A stretch of DNA of 64,000 nt from Syntrophopropionicum propionicicum_A (GTDB taxonomy: Bacteria; Bacillota; Desulfotomaculia; Desulfotomaculales; Pelotomaculaceae): assembly GCF_048984525.1 (NCBI RefSeq), contig NZ_JBMGJC010000015.1:1-64000 (forward strand), in the 5' to 3' direction. Under the pieces are notes generated by a model. That model ran no database searches, was not told the origin of the DNA, and worked only from the letters and a program-made list of their open reading frames with translations. A program made the translations under genes and the position numbers. Each line of letters begins with the position of its first letter. Position 1 is the stretch's first letter. Shown piece by piece: positions 16,408 through 25,024 of the stretch.

Positions 16408-16641
16408 ATATTCATTTCTCCTTGCAACTATATGAATAGTTGTGCTTTATGTACTATTTAAAGTTTACATTAAAATCCCTGACAATCACACGGAAATTTT
16501 TTACACAAGAATATTGTTCATTGACTCATTTTAAAATAATTTTATGCCTTCCTTTCACAGATTTCTAAATTATAGAGAGGGGATACTACAGATTTTGTAG
16601 AATTTATATAAAACGGATAATATTTCTCGGGGGGATTTTCT

Positions 16642-17286
16642 ATGTCCAATAAGATTGAGTTTGTCAGAAACTATAATGATTTAAGTACCGACAAGGGTTT
16701 CCAATTCGAGTTTTGTTGTGACAGGTGTGGAACCGGGTACCGCACCCGCTTTAAGGCCTCGGTTACCGGTACTATATCCAGTGCTATTGATGCGGCCGGT
16801 AGTCTTTTTGGCGGCATACTGGGTAGGGCCTCTAACCTCAGCGATCGTGTTCATTCGGCGGCTTGGGAGAAAGCGCACGATGGGGCTTTTGAGGAGGCCG
16901 TTAATGAATTAAAGCCGGACTTCATTCAATGCCCGCGCTGCTCTTCCTGGGTCTGCCGAAAAAGCTGCTGGAACACCAAGCGGGGGCTCTGCAAGGAATG
17001 CGCTCCGGATTTAGGTGTGGAGATGTCCGCGGCGCAAGCAAGCCGTTCTGTTGAAGAAGTCTGGGCACATGCCAAAATGTCGGAAGAAGATAAAAAATTA
17101 AGCGAAAGCAATTGGAGAGAGACCGTGCGGGCTTCTTGCCCCGAGTGCGAAGCGCCACTGGCCAATAATGCAAAATTCTGCCCGGAATGCGGCGCAAAAC
17201 TCAAGACTGCAAGTAATTGCCCCGGTTGCGGCTCTAAGATCACGACGAAAGCAAAGTTTTGCCCGGAATGCGGCGAAAGGCTGTAA
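16642..17286 (+). CDS. Multi-zinc-ribbon protein
   Basis: A 214-aa soluble protein. An N-terminal ribbon has CCDRC with later CPRCSSWVCRKSC and CKEC pairs; between them is a glycine- and alanine-rich helix (residues 40-80). The last 65 residues are two double-zinc-ribbon units, each CPxC then FCPECG. Such C-terminal ribbons are common in Firmicute proteins of unknown role and probably mediate protein or nucleic acid binding. The ATG follows GGGGGG. It stands alone, and a hairpin terminator follows at 17322. Confidence 0.7.
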   Translation: MSNKIEFVRNYNDLSTDKGFQFEFCCDRCGTGYRTRFKASVTGTISSAIDAAGSLFGGILGRASNLSDRVHSAAWEKAHDGAFEEAVNELKPDFIQCPRCSSWVCRKSCWNTKRGLCKECAPDLGVEMSAAQASRSVEEVWAHAKMSEEDKKLSESNWRETVRASCPECEAPLANNAKFCPECGAKLKTASNCPGCGSKITTKAKFCPECGERL

Positions 17287-17321
17287 AAGATCTGTTGTTT
17301 TAATTGTGCTTTTACCATATA

Positions 17322-17351
17322 AAACCCACCTGTTTGGACGCAGGTGGGTTT
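17322..17351. terminator. Terminator after the zinc-ribbon gene
   Basis: AAACCCACCTG and its complement form an 11-bp stem around TTTGGACG, 35 bp after the stop. A short T-rich stretch follows only weakly on the plus strand. Confidence 0.65.
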
Positions 17352-17373
17352 AACTTATAAGCATAAATACAAA

Positions 17374-17404
17374 AGGAGCAAGAGTTTGAGATACTCTTGC
17401 TCCT
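17374..17404 (-). terminator. Terminator of the CrtI-like gene
   Basis: 12-bp perfect stem AGGAGCAAGAGT with a 7-nt loop. On the minus strand it is followed by TTTTGTATTTATG, which fits termination of the oxidoreductase transcript. Confidence 0.75.
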
Positions 17405-17425
17405 AACTTTATTAATGAATACGGT

Positions 17426-18925
17426 TCACTTTATATTACCGGCACACTGGTAAGCCGCTGCCAGGGCGCCGGGCACACCGCCGATCTGCATCGCCCAGCA
17501 GGAGCCGATATAAAGGTTTTTCACCGGTGTTTCCACATTCACGCTCATTGGGCTTTTATAAAACTTCTTCCTGGGGTTCCAACTCCATGCGGAGGTAGCT
17601 CCATCCGTGTTATGGGTGTACCTTTCATAAGTCAGCGGCGTGGCGGCGTCTTTGTATTCAATATATCCCCGCAAGCCGGGAATCATCCTGGACGCGCTGT
17701 CTATCATGGCTTCCATCGCTTTTTCCTTTAATTGTCCATATACCCCCTTGTCTCCGCCGCCCCAGTTGTTCATCCAGCGGTAAGGCACCATGGTCTGCAG
17801 CATCAACGAGGATTTCCCCGCGGGAGCAAGTTTGGGATTAAGCATTGACGGCGAATAAAGTGAGACAGATGTCTTGCTGAAAAACTCTCCGTCTCCGGAA
17901 TTGTAAATGTCGTAACCGGGTTTATAGCCAAGAGGAAACACATGAGGGACCTTCATATATTTGCCAATTTCTTCGTTGGACATATCCAACCCCAGATATA
18001 CAGTGAAGAACCCCTCAGAAACAGCAGCACTGTTGATATTATCCTGGAGCGTTTTAGGAATAAGGCTCTTGTCGTCTAAAAGCTTCTGGAACGTTTTCTT
18101 ATAATCCCCGGCAGAAATAACATAATCCGCCTTATAAACGGTATTATTGCAGGAGACTCCAACCGCGGCCCCGTTTTTGGTGATTATTTTATCGACATAG
18201 GATAACAGCTTCAAATCCCCGCCCAGTTTCCTGAAATTTTCCGCGAGGACGTCAGCCCAGGACTGCATACCGCTTTTCACAGTCCAAAGGTCGGTAAACA
18301 TCGTTACCAATGCGGCTCCTACGACCATGGCCGGCATATCCGGATAACTGATTTCGCTGAACAGATGGAACAGCTTTGAGTCTTTCTCGAAAAACCTGGC
18401 GGCAAACTCCGATGACGTCATGTCGCCATACTGCTTTGATATTTTCATTTGCCTGGGGGCGCTCAGGATATAGGGAAGCATTGATTTTAACATTGCCAAA
18501 CCACTGTATAAAAAGGGCATGGGTTCATCCACGTACTTCATTGCGGCGAGTATTTTGTCCAGCTCTGAAAAAGCCTTGTCCAGCTTTTCTTTGTCGGACG
18601 GAAAACCTGAGTAAATCATTTTTTTATAATCATCGTAATTATCCGGAGTTCCGTCGTAATGCTCTGAAACGAACCGCACTCTCATTTTTACAAAGTCTAT
18701 CTTTTCCAATACTCCGATGTCCTTCATTGCCTTGAATACAGATGATGAAGCTTCAAAGGTAAGGGTGCCGCTCTCAAAATAATAACCCTTCCTGTAAAAC
18801 CCGGCAGTATATCCGCCAGGCATGCTGTGGGACTCAAATATGGTTACTTTATGTCCTTTCTTTGCCAGGAGGTTGCCGGCAATCAGACCGCCTATACCCG
18901 CACCGATGATTATTACCTTTTTCAT
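17426..18925 (-). CDS. CrtI-type FAD-dependent oxidoreductase (phytoene desaturase/retinol saturase family)
   Basis: A 499-aa flavoprotein. The N-terminal dinucleotide fold is VIIIGAGIGGLIAGNLLAKKG, followed by the acidic ribose-binding end of strand 2 (VTIFESHSMPGGYTAGF). The C-terminal NLYIGSCWAMQIGGVPGALAAA is the second FAD contact of the family. Members desaturate carotenoids, saturate retinol or act on other polyisoprenoid or lipid chains. No phytoene synthase or other carotenoid gene is nearby, so the substrate is unknown. The ATG at 18925 follows a GGGGGGTAAGGG tract. A 58-aa membrane protein gene ends 32 bp upstream on the same strand and probably shares its transcript. Confidence 0.82.
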   Translation of the reverse strand: MKKVIIIGAGIGGLIAGNLLAKKGHKVTIFESHSMPGGYTAGFYRKGYYFESGTLTFEASSSVFKAMKDIGVLEKIDFVKMRVRFVSEHYDGTPDNYDDYKKMIYSGFPSDKEKLDKAFSELDKILAAMKYVDEPMPFLYSGLAMLKSMLPYILSAPRQMKISKQYGDMTSSEFAARFFEKDSKLFHLFSEISYPDMPAMVVGAALVTMFTDLWTVKSGMQSWADVLAENFRKLGGDLKLLSYVDKIITKNGAAVGVSCNNTVYKADYVISAGDYKKTFQKLLDDKSLIPKTLQDNINSAAVSEGFFTVYLGLDMSNEEIGKYMKVPHVFPLGYKPGYDIYNSGDGEFFSKTSVSLYSPSMLNPKLAPAGKSSLMLQTMVPYRWMNNWGGGDKGVYGQLKEKAMEAMIDSASRMIPGLRGYIEYKDAATPLTYERYTHNTDGATSAWSWNPRKKFYKSPMSVNVETPVKNLYIGSCWAMQIGGVPGALAAAYQCAGNIK

Positions 18926-18957
18926 TTTTCCCTTACCCCCCTTAATTGCTTCCTCTT

Positions 18958-19134
18958 TTAGCCCTTTTTTTCTTTTATTAAACCATATGCCGAGACAATA
19001 ACAATAAAACCAATAAAACCGATATATACCCAATCAGATGTTGTCCACGCAGAACTATATCTGGTGAAAAACACCCACAGTAACCACAAAGAACCTAAAA
19101 TTACAAAAATTAGGTTAATTTGTCTTGGTAACAA
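18958..19134 (-). CDS. Small membrane protein, 58 aa
   Basis: A 58-codon frame from TTG 19134 to TAA at 18958-18960. It has two hydrophobic helices (INLIFVILGSLWLLWVFF and WVYIGFIGFIVIVSAYG) joined by a polar turn RYSSAWTTSD, then a basic tail KEKKG. AAGGGAG lies nine bases before the TTG, which makes it a credible gene. It sits directly upstream of the CrtI-like oxidoreductase, so it may anchor or assist that enzyme at the membrane, but this is only context. No named family recognised. Confidence 0.65.
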   Translation of the reverse strand: MLPRQINLIFVILGSLWLLWVFFTRYSSAWTTSDWVYIGFIGFIVIVSAYGLIKEKKG

Positions 19135-19404
19135 ATAAAAAACTCCCTTATATAGATTAGTTGTTTAAAGTCACCGGTTTTTTACGGGAAAAAGCAACTG
19201 CTTCCTGTTAATTGAGCCTGATATTATATGAGACTCTTACTCACTGTAGATATAGTAAAATTATACCATAAAAAGTAAAATGAAGCGCGGGAATTGGACG
19301 GTTAAAAAATTAACGGTGCGTTAGAGAATTCCAAAGAATATAGTTCGCCTATTAAGAAAACATATGAAATGTAACATATCATATTCTCCAAAGGGGTGGG
19401 TCAT

Positions 19405-22053
19405 ATGAACCCATACGTATTTTACTTTGATCAGATAGACAACACCCGTTTGCCTGATGTGGGAGGCAAAGGCGCCAACCTGGGTGAAATGAGCAGAGCA
19501 GGATTTCCAGTTCCCCGGGGATTTTGCATTAGCACACGCGCTTATAAGGAGTTTATCGCGGCCAGCACTGAGATGGACGGGCTGCTGGATTCGCTGGACC
19601 GGCTGCAGCCGGATCAACTGGACGAAATCGGCAGGCTGGGGCAGCGGATCCGGGACCACCTGATGTCAGTTGCCGTCCCCGAAACGGTTAAATCGGCAGT
19701 TATCGAAGGGTGGCAGAAGTACGGGGAAAACCGGGAGTTTGCCGTCCGGTCCAGCGCCACGGCGGAGGACCTGCCCACGGCTTCCTTTGCCGGCCAGCAG
19801 GAGACCTATTTGAATGTGAAAGGCCCCGATCAATTGCTGAAGGCCGTACAAAAATGCTGGGCTTCTCTGTTTACCGACCGGGCTATTGCATACCGAGCCC
19901 GGAACGGATTTGACCACCGGGACGTTTTTTTGTCTGTTGTCGTACAGCAAATGGTCTTTCCCGAAGTGTCGGGGATCATGTTTACGGCCGACCCGGTAAC
20001 CGGCAACCGGAGGGTCGTGTCCATTGACGCGAGCTTCGGCCTGGGGGAAGCGCTGGTCTCGGGCATCGTCTCAGCCGATTTATACCAGGTCAAAGCGGAG
20101 AAATTGATCAAAAAGAAGATCGCCAGAAAAGAAATCGCCATCTATGCCAGGCCCGAGGGCGGCACGGACAACGTGGAACTGGCGGAAGAAATGCAAACAG
20201 CCCCGTCTTTGTCTGAAGAACAGGCGGTCAAGCTGGCCTTGATGGGACGAAGCATCGAAGGACATTTCGGCAGCCCGCAGGATATCGAGTGGTGCCTGTC
20301 TGACGGTGAAATATATGTTTTGCAGAGCCGGCCTATTACCACGCTCTACCCCGTTCCGCCGGCTGAAGATAATCAAGTCCGCCTTTTCCTGTCATTCGGC
20401 CACGTGCAAATGATGACCGAGGCCATCAAGCCCCTGGGGATATCGGTTCTGCGGACTTTTATTCCCCTGGGCAAAAGTTCGCCGCCGGGAGAGAGCGACC
20501 TCCTGGTGGAAGCCGGCAGCAGGCTGTATTCAGACGTGATCACCCGGCTGCTTGAATATCCGTTTTTAAAGAAGCGGCTGCCCGAATTACTGCTCAACGT
20601 CGATGAAATGTTCAGCCGGGCGGTGCGGGAATTCATAGAAAGAGAAGAGTTTCAGGCAGCGGCGCGGCCCGGTAAAAGAATCAAATTCACTTTGGTAAGA
20701 AAGGCCTTCCCCACGGTGCTCGCCATCCTAAAAAATATCCTGCACCGGGAAAATGACCAGGCTATTGATATGATGAACCGGTTTATCGCCGAAAAAGTCG
20801 ATGAAAACAGGAAACTGCTGCTGGAAGTATCCGGCTCGGCCAGGATCACACGGATACAGGAAATGCTGAACACGATACTGTCGATGGCTGTTGCCAAAGT
20901 AGCCCAATATTTGCCGACCGCGCTTATCACGTACAAGCTCATTGAAAACCTGTCCCGCCGGTGGCTCGGCGACACGGCCGAGATGGGCGGCATCAGCAAA
21001 TCCCCGCCGGGTAATGTGACAACTGAAATGGGGCTGGCGCTGGGGGATGTAGCCGACGCGGTGAGAAGCCATCCGGCAGTGATCGAATACCTGGAGCATG
21101 CGTCTGATGAAAGCTTTTTTGAGAATTTAAAGGCTGTTCCCGGCGGAGAAGAGGTCCTGCCGGTTTTTCTGGGATTCTTCGAACGTTACGGGATGCGGGG
21201 GACGGGGGAAATAGACGTGACCCGCCCGCGTTGGCGCGAGGTCCCGACCCAGCTGGTCCCCGCTATAATGGGCCATATTAGAGGTGTCAGGCCCGGGCAG
21301 CACCGCCTTGATTTTCTGGCGGGTAAAAAGGAAGCTGATCTTGCTGTCGAAAGGCTGCTGGAACGACTGAGAAAAAAACCTTTGGGCTTCATCAAGGGCA
21401 GGATCATGCGGCGGCTGATTAAGGTCCACCGCTCTCTGATCGGGATCAGGGAACATCCCAAGTATTTCATTGTGCAGAATTTCGATCTGATCAAGCAGGC
21501 TATTTTGCAGGAGGGCGACGGCCTGGCCGCGGCCGGAGTCCTTGAACAGCCGGAAGATGTTTTCTGGCTGTCGCTGCAGGAAATTAAAGAAGTGTTAGAA
21601 ACACGGCGGCTGGACCGCGATTTAATCAACCGGCGTAAAGAAAAATTCCAGCGCGATGAGAAACTTGCCCCTCCCCGGGCTATAACCAGCGAGGGAGAAA
21701 TCATCACAGCCAAACCAGGGGCCCACGTGCCGCCGGGCACGCTGAGCGGGAGCCCGGTTTCGGCAGGAAAGGCTGAGGGCCGGGCCCGGGTGATACTAAA
21801 ACTGGCAGAGGCTAAAATGGAAAAAGGAGATATACTGGTAGCGCCTTACACCGACCCGGCCTGGACGCCGCTGTTCCCGCTGGCGGCCGGCCTGGTGACG
21901 GAAGTCGGCGGCCTGATGACCCACGGCGCGGTGGTGGCGAGGGAATACGGCATTCCGGCGGTGGTGGGGCTGGACAACGCGACCCGTAAAATCCGGGACG
22001 GGCAGTTGATACGAGTGGACGGCACCCGGGGCTTTGTGGAGATCCTTGAGTAA
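19405..22053 (+). CDS. Rifampicin-phosphotransferase-like PEP-utilising enzyme
   Basis: An 882-aa dikinase-type enzyme. Residues 1-320 are the PPDK N-terminal ATP-grasp (VGGKGANLGEMSRAG, AVRSSATAEDLPTASFAGQQETYLN split across it, DIEWCLSDGEIYVLQSRP). The central 330-770 region is helical and unlike the domains of PEP synthase. Residues 790-882 form the swivelling phosphohistidine domain, with catalytic His840 in GGLMTHGAVVAREYGIPAVVG. The protein ends there: the C-terminal TIM barrel of true PEP synthase and pyruvate phosphate dikinase is missing. This order (ATP-grasp, novel middle, His domain last) is that of rifampicin phosphotransferase, so the enzyme may phosphorylate a natural product. 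The ATG at 19405 has AAGGGG eight bases upstream. Monocistronic. Confidence 0.82.
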   Translation: MNPYVFYFDQIDNTRLPDVGGKGANLGEMSRAGFPVPRGFCISTRAYKEFIAASTEMDGLLDSLDRLQPDQLDEIGRLGQRIRDHLMSVAVPETVKSAVIEGWQKYGENREFAVRSSATAEDLPTASFAGQQETYLNVKGPDQLLKAVQKCWASLFTDRAIAYRARNGFDHRDVFLSVVVQQMVFPEVSGIMFTADPVTGNRRVVSIDASFGLGEALVSGIVSADLYQVKAEKLIKKKIARKEIAIYARPEGGTDNVELAEEMQTAPSLSEEQAVKLALMGRSIEGHFGSPQDIEWCLSDGEIYVLQSRPITTLYPVPPAEDNQVRLFLSFGHVQMMTEAIKPLGISVLRTFIPLGKSSPPGESDLLVEAGSRLYSDVITRLLEYPFLKKRLPELLLNVDEMFSRAVREFIEREEFQAAARPGKRIKFTLVRKAFPTVLAILKNILHRENDQAIDMMNRFIAEKVDENRKLLLEVSGSARITRIQEMLNTILSMAVAKVAQYLPTALITYKLIENLSRRWLGDTAEMGGISKSPPGNVTTEMGLALGDVADAVRSHPAVIEYLEHASDESFFENLKAVPGGEEVLPVFLGFFERYGMRGTGEIDVTRPRWREVPTQLVPAIMGHIRGVRPGQHRLDFLAGKKEADLAVERLLERLRKKPLGFIKGRIMRRLIKVHRSLIGIREHPKYFIVQNFDLIKQAILQEGDGLAAAGVLEQPEDVFWLSLQEIKEVLETRRLDRDLINRRKEKFQRDEKLAPPRAITSEGEIITAKPGAHVPPGTLSGSPVSAGKAEGRARVILKLAEAKMEKGDILVAPYTDPAWTPLFPLAAGLVTEVGGLMTHGAVVAREYGIPAVVGLDNATRKIRDGQLIRVDGTRGFVEILE

Positions 22054-22104
22054 AGCAAACGGTATTGCACCGTGAGGCGACGACTGGCCAAGAAACGCCC
22101 AAAA

Positions 22105-22794
22105 TCACTCAAGGGCACGTTCAACAGCCCCTTTGGCATGGATTACCGTGGTATCAAAGAGCGGAACAGCTGAATCCTCTTGCCTTACCAGCAGACCGAT
22201 TTCGGTACAACCCAGGATAATTCCCTCCGCCCCGGCTTTTGTTAAACTCTGAATTATATTTTTATAGCGGTCCCTGGAATCCTGCTTGATGCGTCCAAGG
22301 CACAGCTCCCGGTAAATTACCCTGTTGACAAATTCCCTGTCTTCACTGCCGGGAACCAGGACCCTGATCCCTCTTCTCTCCAGGCGGGATTTATAAAACT
22401 CCTGCTCCATAGTGTACCTTGTCCCCAGGAGCCCCGCGGTTTTAATCCCCCTTGCCAACACCTCAGCCGCAGTAATATCCGCAATGTGCAGTAACGGGAT
22501 GCCAATGTTTGCCTCGATCTGTCCGGCGGTTTTGTGCATTGTGTTGGTGCAGAGCAGGATAAAGTCCGCTCCGGCCGCTTCAAGGCCACGGGCTGCCTGA
22601 ACCAGAACGTTTCCCGCCTTTTCCCACTCGCTGTTCCTTTGAAAATTCTCTATTTCCTCAAAGTCTACACTGTAAAGGATGCATTCTGCGGAATGCAGTT
22701 CGCCCAGCCTGGCCTTAACTTCTTCATTGATAATCCGGTAATATAAGGCTGACGACTCCCAGCTCATCCCGCCTATCAACCCGATTGTCTTCAT
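22105..22794 (-). CDS. Aspartate/glutamate racemase family protein
   Basis: A 229-aa amino acid racemase: MKTIGLIGGMSWESSALYYR is the aspartate racemase opening, and the two catalytic cysteines are Cys82 in LCTNTMH and Cys195 in ILGCTEIGLL. It should interconvert L- and D-aspartate (or a related acid) without a cofactor. D-aspartate could serve peptidoglycan cross-links, but no ligase is adjacent. GGAGG precedes the ATG by eight bases. It converges with the phosphotransferase-like gene, separated by 51 bp. Confidence 0.87.
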   Translation of the reverse strand: MKTIGLIGGMSWESSALYYRIINEEVKARLGELHSAECILYSVDFEEIENFQRNSEWEKAGNVLVQAARGLEAAGADFILLCTNTMHKTAGQIEANIGIPLLHIADITAAEVLARGIKTAGLLGTRYTMEQEFYKSRLERRGIRVLVPGSEDREFVNRVIYRELCLGRIKQDSRDRYKNIIQSLTKAGAEGIILGCTEIGLLVRQEDSAVPLFDTTVIHAKGAVERALE

Positions 22795-23010
22795 GTATTA
22801 ACCTCCAATCTGACCGTTCGGCTATATACCTGAAAATTAATTAAACGTCCGGCAAAGACTATGGTCTGACATGCTTATCAAATATTCTCAGAAAATATTT
22901 CTGGCTGGATAAAATTATTATAGTACACCTGTAAAATTTTAATCAATATGTCTATATTAATACTGTCCCCCTGCTTCTTACCCTGGGAATAAAAAACAAC
23001 AAACCGCTGC

Positions 23011-23041
23011 TTGACCTTGACCTTGGGTAATGGTTTATGAT
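23011..23041 (+). promoter_or_regulatory. MerR-type promoter with 19-bp spacer
   Basis: -35 TTGACC at 23011-23016 and -10 TATGAT at 23036-23041 are separated by 19 bp, the overlong spacing that MerR-family activators correct by twisting the DNA. It lies 24 bp before the TipA-like start, so autoregulation is expected. Confidence 0.65.
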
Positions 23042-23064
23042 GGACTATGAAGGGAGGCGAGCCC

Positions 23065-23832
23065 GTGGGTTATACGGTTAACCAGGTCGCAAAACTGGCA
23101 GGCGTAACGCTTAGGACTTTGCGTTACTACGACAAAATCGGGCTGTTAACCCCGCATACACGGACGGAAGCGGGTTACAGAATTTATTCTCAGGAAGATG
23201 TGGATAAGCTTCAGCAGGTCCTCTTTTTCAAGGAACTTGATTTCCCCCTGGCCAGGATCCGTGAAATACTGGATAATCCCCTGTTTGACAGGCGGGATGC
23301 TTTGAAAATGCAGTCTGATTACCTGGAAAAGAGAGCGGCCAGGTACCTCAAATTATCTCAGCTTGCCAGAGAAACATTAAGCAATTTAGAAGGAGGTAAT
23401 AAAATGAATAAAAAGGATATGTTCAAAGGCTTTGACTATGATCAGATGCTGGAGGAGCAAAAGCAGTACGAGGACGAAGTAAAAGAGCGCTGGGGAAATA
23501 CTGACGCGTATAAAGAGTCGATGGCAAAAACCGCAAAGTACACCAAAGAAGACTGGGAACGGATAAACGAGGTGCAAATGCAGAACCTCAAAGACCTTTG
23601 CGAACTGTACAACGCAAAAGTGCCTCATGACGACCCGCGGGTACAGGAAGTAGTCGACAGGTCAAGGAAATTCATCAGCGATAATTTTTATGATTGTCCG
23701 CCGGAAGCTTTCAGATGTATGGGACAGATGTATGTTACCGACGAAAGGTTTGCCGCGTATTACGATAAGTTTGCCCCCGGCCTGGCCTCGTATTATAATG
23801 ATGCCATTCAATATTATTGTACGAAAAAGTAG
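23065..23832 (+). CDS. tipA: MerR family regulator with TipAS antibiotic-binding domain
   Basis: A 255-aa regulator. Residues 1-70 are a MerR winged helix (YTVNQVAKLAGVTLRTLRYYDKIGLL, AGYRIYSQEDVDKLQQ split across it), then a short coiled-coil linker, then the all-helical TipAS domain from about residue 114 to the end (KYTKEDWERINEVQMQNL, FRCMGQMYVTDERFAAYYDK). TipAS binds thiopeptide-like antibiotics covalently in Streptomyces and related drugs elsewhere. I choose GTG 23065, as GGGAGG is seven bases upstream; ATG 23047 has no site. It carries a strong internal start (see 23390). No resistance gene is adjacent, so self-control and drug sequestration are the likely jobs. Confidence 0.88.
   Translation: MGYTVNQVAKLAGVTLRTLRYYDKIGLLTPHTRTEAGYRIYSQEDVDKLQQVLFFKELDFPLARIREILDNPLFDRRDALKMQSDYLEKRAARYLKLSQLARETLSNLEGGNKMNKKDMFKGFDYDQMLEEQKQYEDEVKERWGNTDAYKESMAKTAKYTKEDWERINEVQMQNLKDLCELYNAKVPHDDPRVQEVVDRSRKFISDNFYDCPPEAFRCMGQMYVTDERFAAYYDKFAPGLASYYNDAIQYYCTKK
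23390..23406 (+). promoter_or_regulatory. Internal ribosome site and ATG for a free TipAS domain
   Basis: AAGGAGGT at 23390-23397, six bases before an in-frame ATG at 23404 (MNKKDMFKGFD). It would give a 142-aa protein, 23404-23832, holding only the ligand-binding domain. This mirrors tipA of Streptomyces lividans, where the short TipAS form is made from an internal start and outnumbers the full protein. Confidence 0.75.
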
Positions 23833-23973
23833 CGTCACACGTTGACCTTTATCCCTGCGAAGTCTATAGAAAAAAAGTAAAGTAACCGACAAATAACCTT
23901 TCATTAGTGAAGGGTTATTTTTTATTGTAAAAGAAATATATACATTAATCAGTTTAATATGGTGGGGAATAGT

Positions 23974-24345
23974 GTGAACCGGTATGATCTTCGCAAAAAA
24001 GTATGGGTACGGGCGGGTGAGCTAATAGCGGAAAAAGGGTACGTCAGCCCGGTAGACCTTCTGGTAAGAATGGAACGGTTAACGCCGCAACAAGTGGAAG
24101 ACTGGCGTTTCCGGCGCATCCCGTATCTAGAGCGTGTAGCCAAAGGCAATTTAAGCAAGATGAATACGATTTTGCTGGCCCTTCGGGAATTTGCCCGGTC
24201 TGCGGAACTGAAACCATCTTTAACCGCTTATATGTCATGGGGTAAAGGACCGAAGCAGAGGTTGCGCTTTTCCAAGTACAGAAACCCTTCTGTGGAAGAA
24301 AAGTACTCCACTCACTATGTATTAAACAGGAGAGGGATAAATTAA
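23974..24345 (+). CDS. Conserved protein of unknown function, first gene of NTase/SWIM cassette
   Basis: A basic 123-aa protein, no family named. It looks like a helical, nucleic-acid-binding fold: KVWVRAGELIAEKGYVSPVDLLVRM, then LTPQQVEDWRFRRIPYLE and a basic tail rich in Lys, Arg and Tyr. The pattern of the first 60 residues is like a small helix-turn-helix. I start at GTG 23974 because GGTGGGG is six bases upstream; the ATG at 23959 has no site. One base separates its stop from the next gene, so the two are in one operon with the SWIM protein. Confidence 0.6.
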   Translation: MNRYDLRKKVWVRAGELIAEKGYVSPVDLLVRMERLTPQQVEDWRFRRIPYLERVAKGNLSKMNTILLALREFARSAELKPSLTAYMSWGKGPKQRLRFSKYRNPSVEEKYSTHYVLNRRGIN

Positions 24346-24346
24346 T

Positions 24347-25024
24347 TTGGATGATACGATAAGAGGCCGTCAACAGAAAATCCGTTTTTGTCAGGCTGCC
24401 CAAAACTTTACCAATAAAGCAAAAAATTTAGCGTCAGTACAGGAGGTTGTTCTGTGCGGCTCCATGGCCAGTGACGATCCATATCCGCTGGACATCGATT
24501 TGGCTGTCGTTTTAGATGGTTTGCACGAGCTTTCACAACTGGCCAGGTTTTGCAGGCAAATTTCTTCCGTCACTCACGCATGGGAGGTATTTGTGTTCAA
24601 TACCGGCCGGGAGTACCTGGGTCGAATATGTCATAAACGGGAATGTCCGGGACTGCGGTATTGCGATGCACCCGATTGTGGTAAAATTCCTCATTTGCAC
24701 AATGTACGGGGGTTTCGTTTTAAGCCGGCGCTGTTTCTTTCCCCCCAATTGCAGATTCTTTGGAGCAGGAATGAAGAGAGCATCCTGCTCTCCTGGCGCA
24801 GGGAACTAAACTTGAGAAAATCTCAAGTCAAATCTTATGAAGCGATCCGCTTGATCTGCCGGGAATGTGGGAATAGATTCATTTTTGAAGCTTCGGAGCA
24901 AAAATTTTTTGCAAAGCGGGGCTGGCAGGAACCAAAACGGTGTGAGTCCTGCCGGGAGAAAAAGTGGTTGCGTAACATGGGAATCGATCCGGAATGGCCA
25001 GAGGAAGACGAGGATGAAGAATGA
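24347..25024 (+). CDS. Minimal nucleotidyltransferase with C-terminal zinc ribbon
   Basis: A 225-aa protein. Residues 25-60 carry the polymerase-beta-type nucleotidyltransferase motif CGSMASDDPYPLDIDLAVVL, with the catalytic GS at 38-39 and paired aspartates D49 and D51. The middle (residues 95-115) has several Cys and His (CHKRECPGLRYCDAPDC) that could bind a metal. The C-terminal 60 residues form a zinc ribbon (CREC ... CESC) of the small 'probable zinc-ribbon' type, followed by a very acidic tail. It starts at TTG 24347 with AGGAGAGGG upstream, and its stop overlaps the SWIM gene start by four bases (ATGA). The target may be RNA, protein or a small molecule. Confidence 0.7.
   Translation: MDDTIRGRQQKIRFCQAAQNFTNKAKNLASVQEVVLCGSMASDDPYPLDIDLAVVLDGLHELSQLARFCRQISSVTHAWEVFVFNTGREYLGRICHKRECPGLRYCDAPDCGKIPHLHNVRGFRFKPALFLSPQLQILWSRNEESILLSWRRELNLRKSQVKSYEAIRLICRECGNRFIFEASEQKFFAKRGWQEPKRCESCREKKWLRNMGIDPEWPEEDEDEE

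Noticed and set aside
19405..22053. Annotation as phosphoenolpyruvate synthase
   Set aside because: The C-terminal PEP/pyruvate barrel is missing and the His domain is last, so the rifampicin-phosphotransferase layout fits better.
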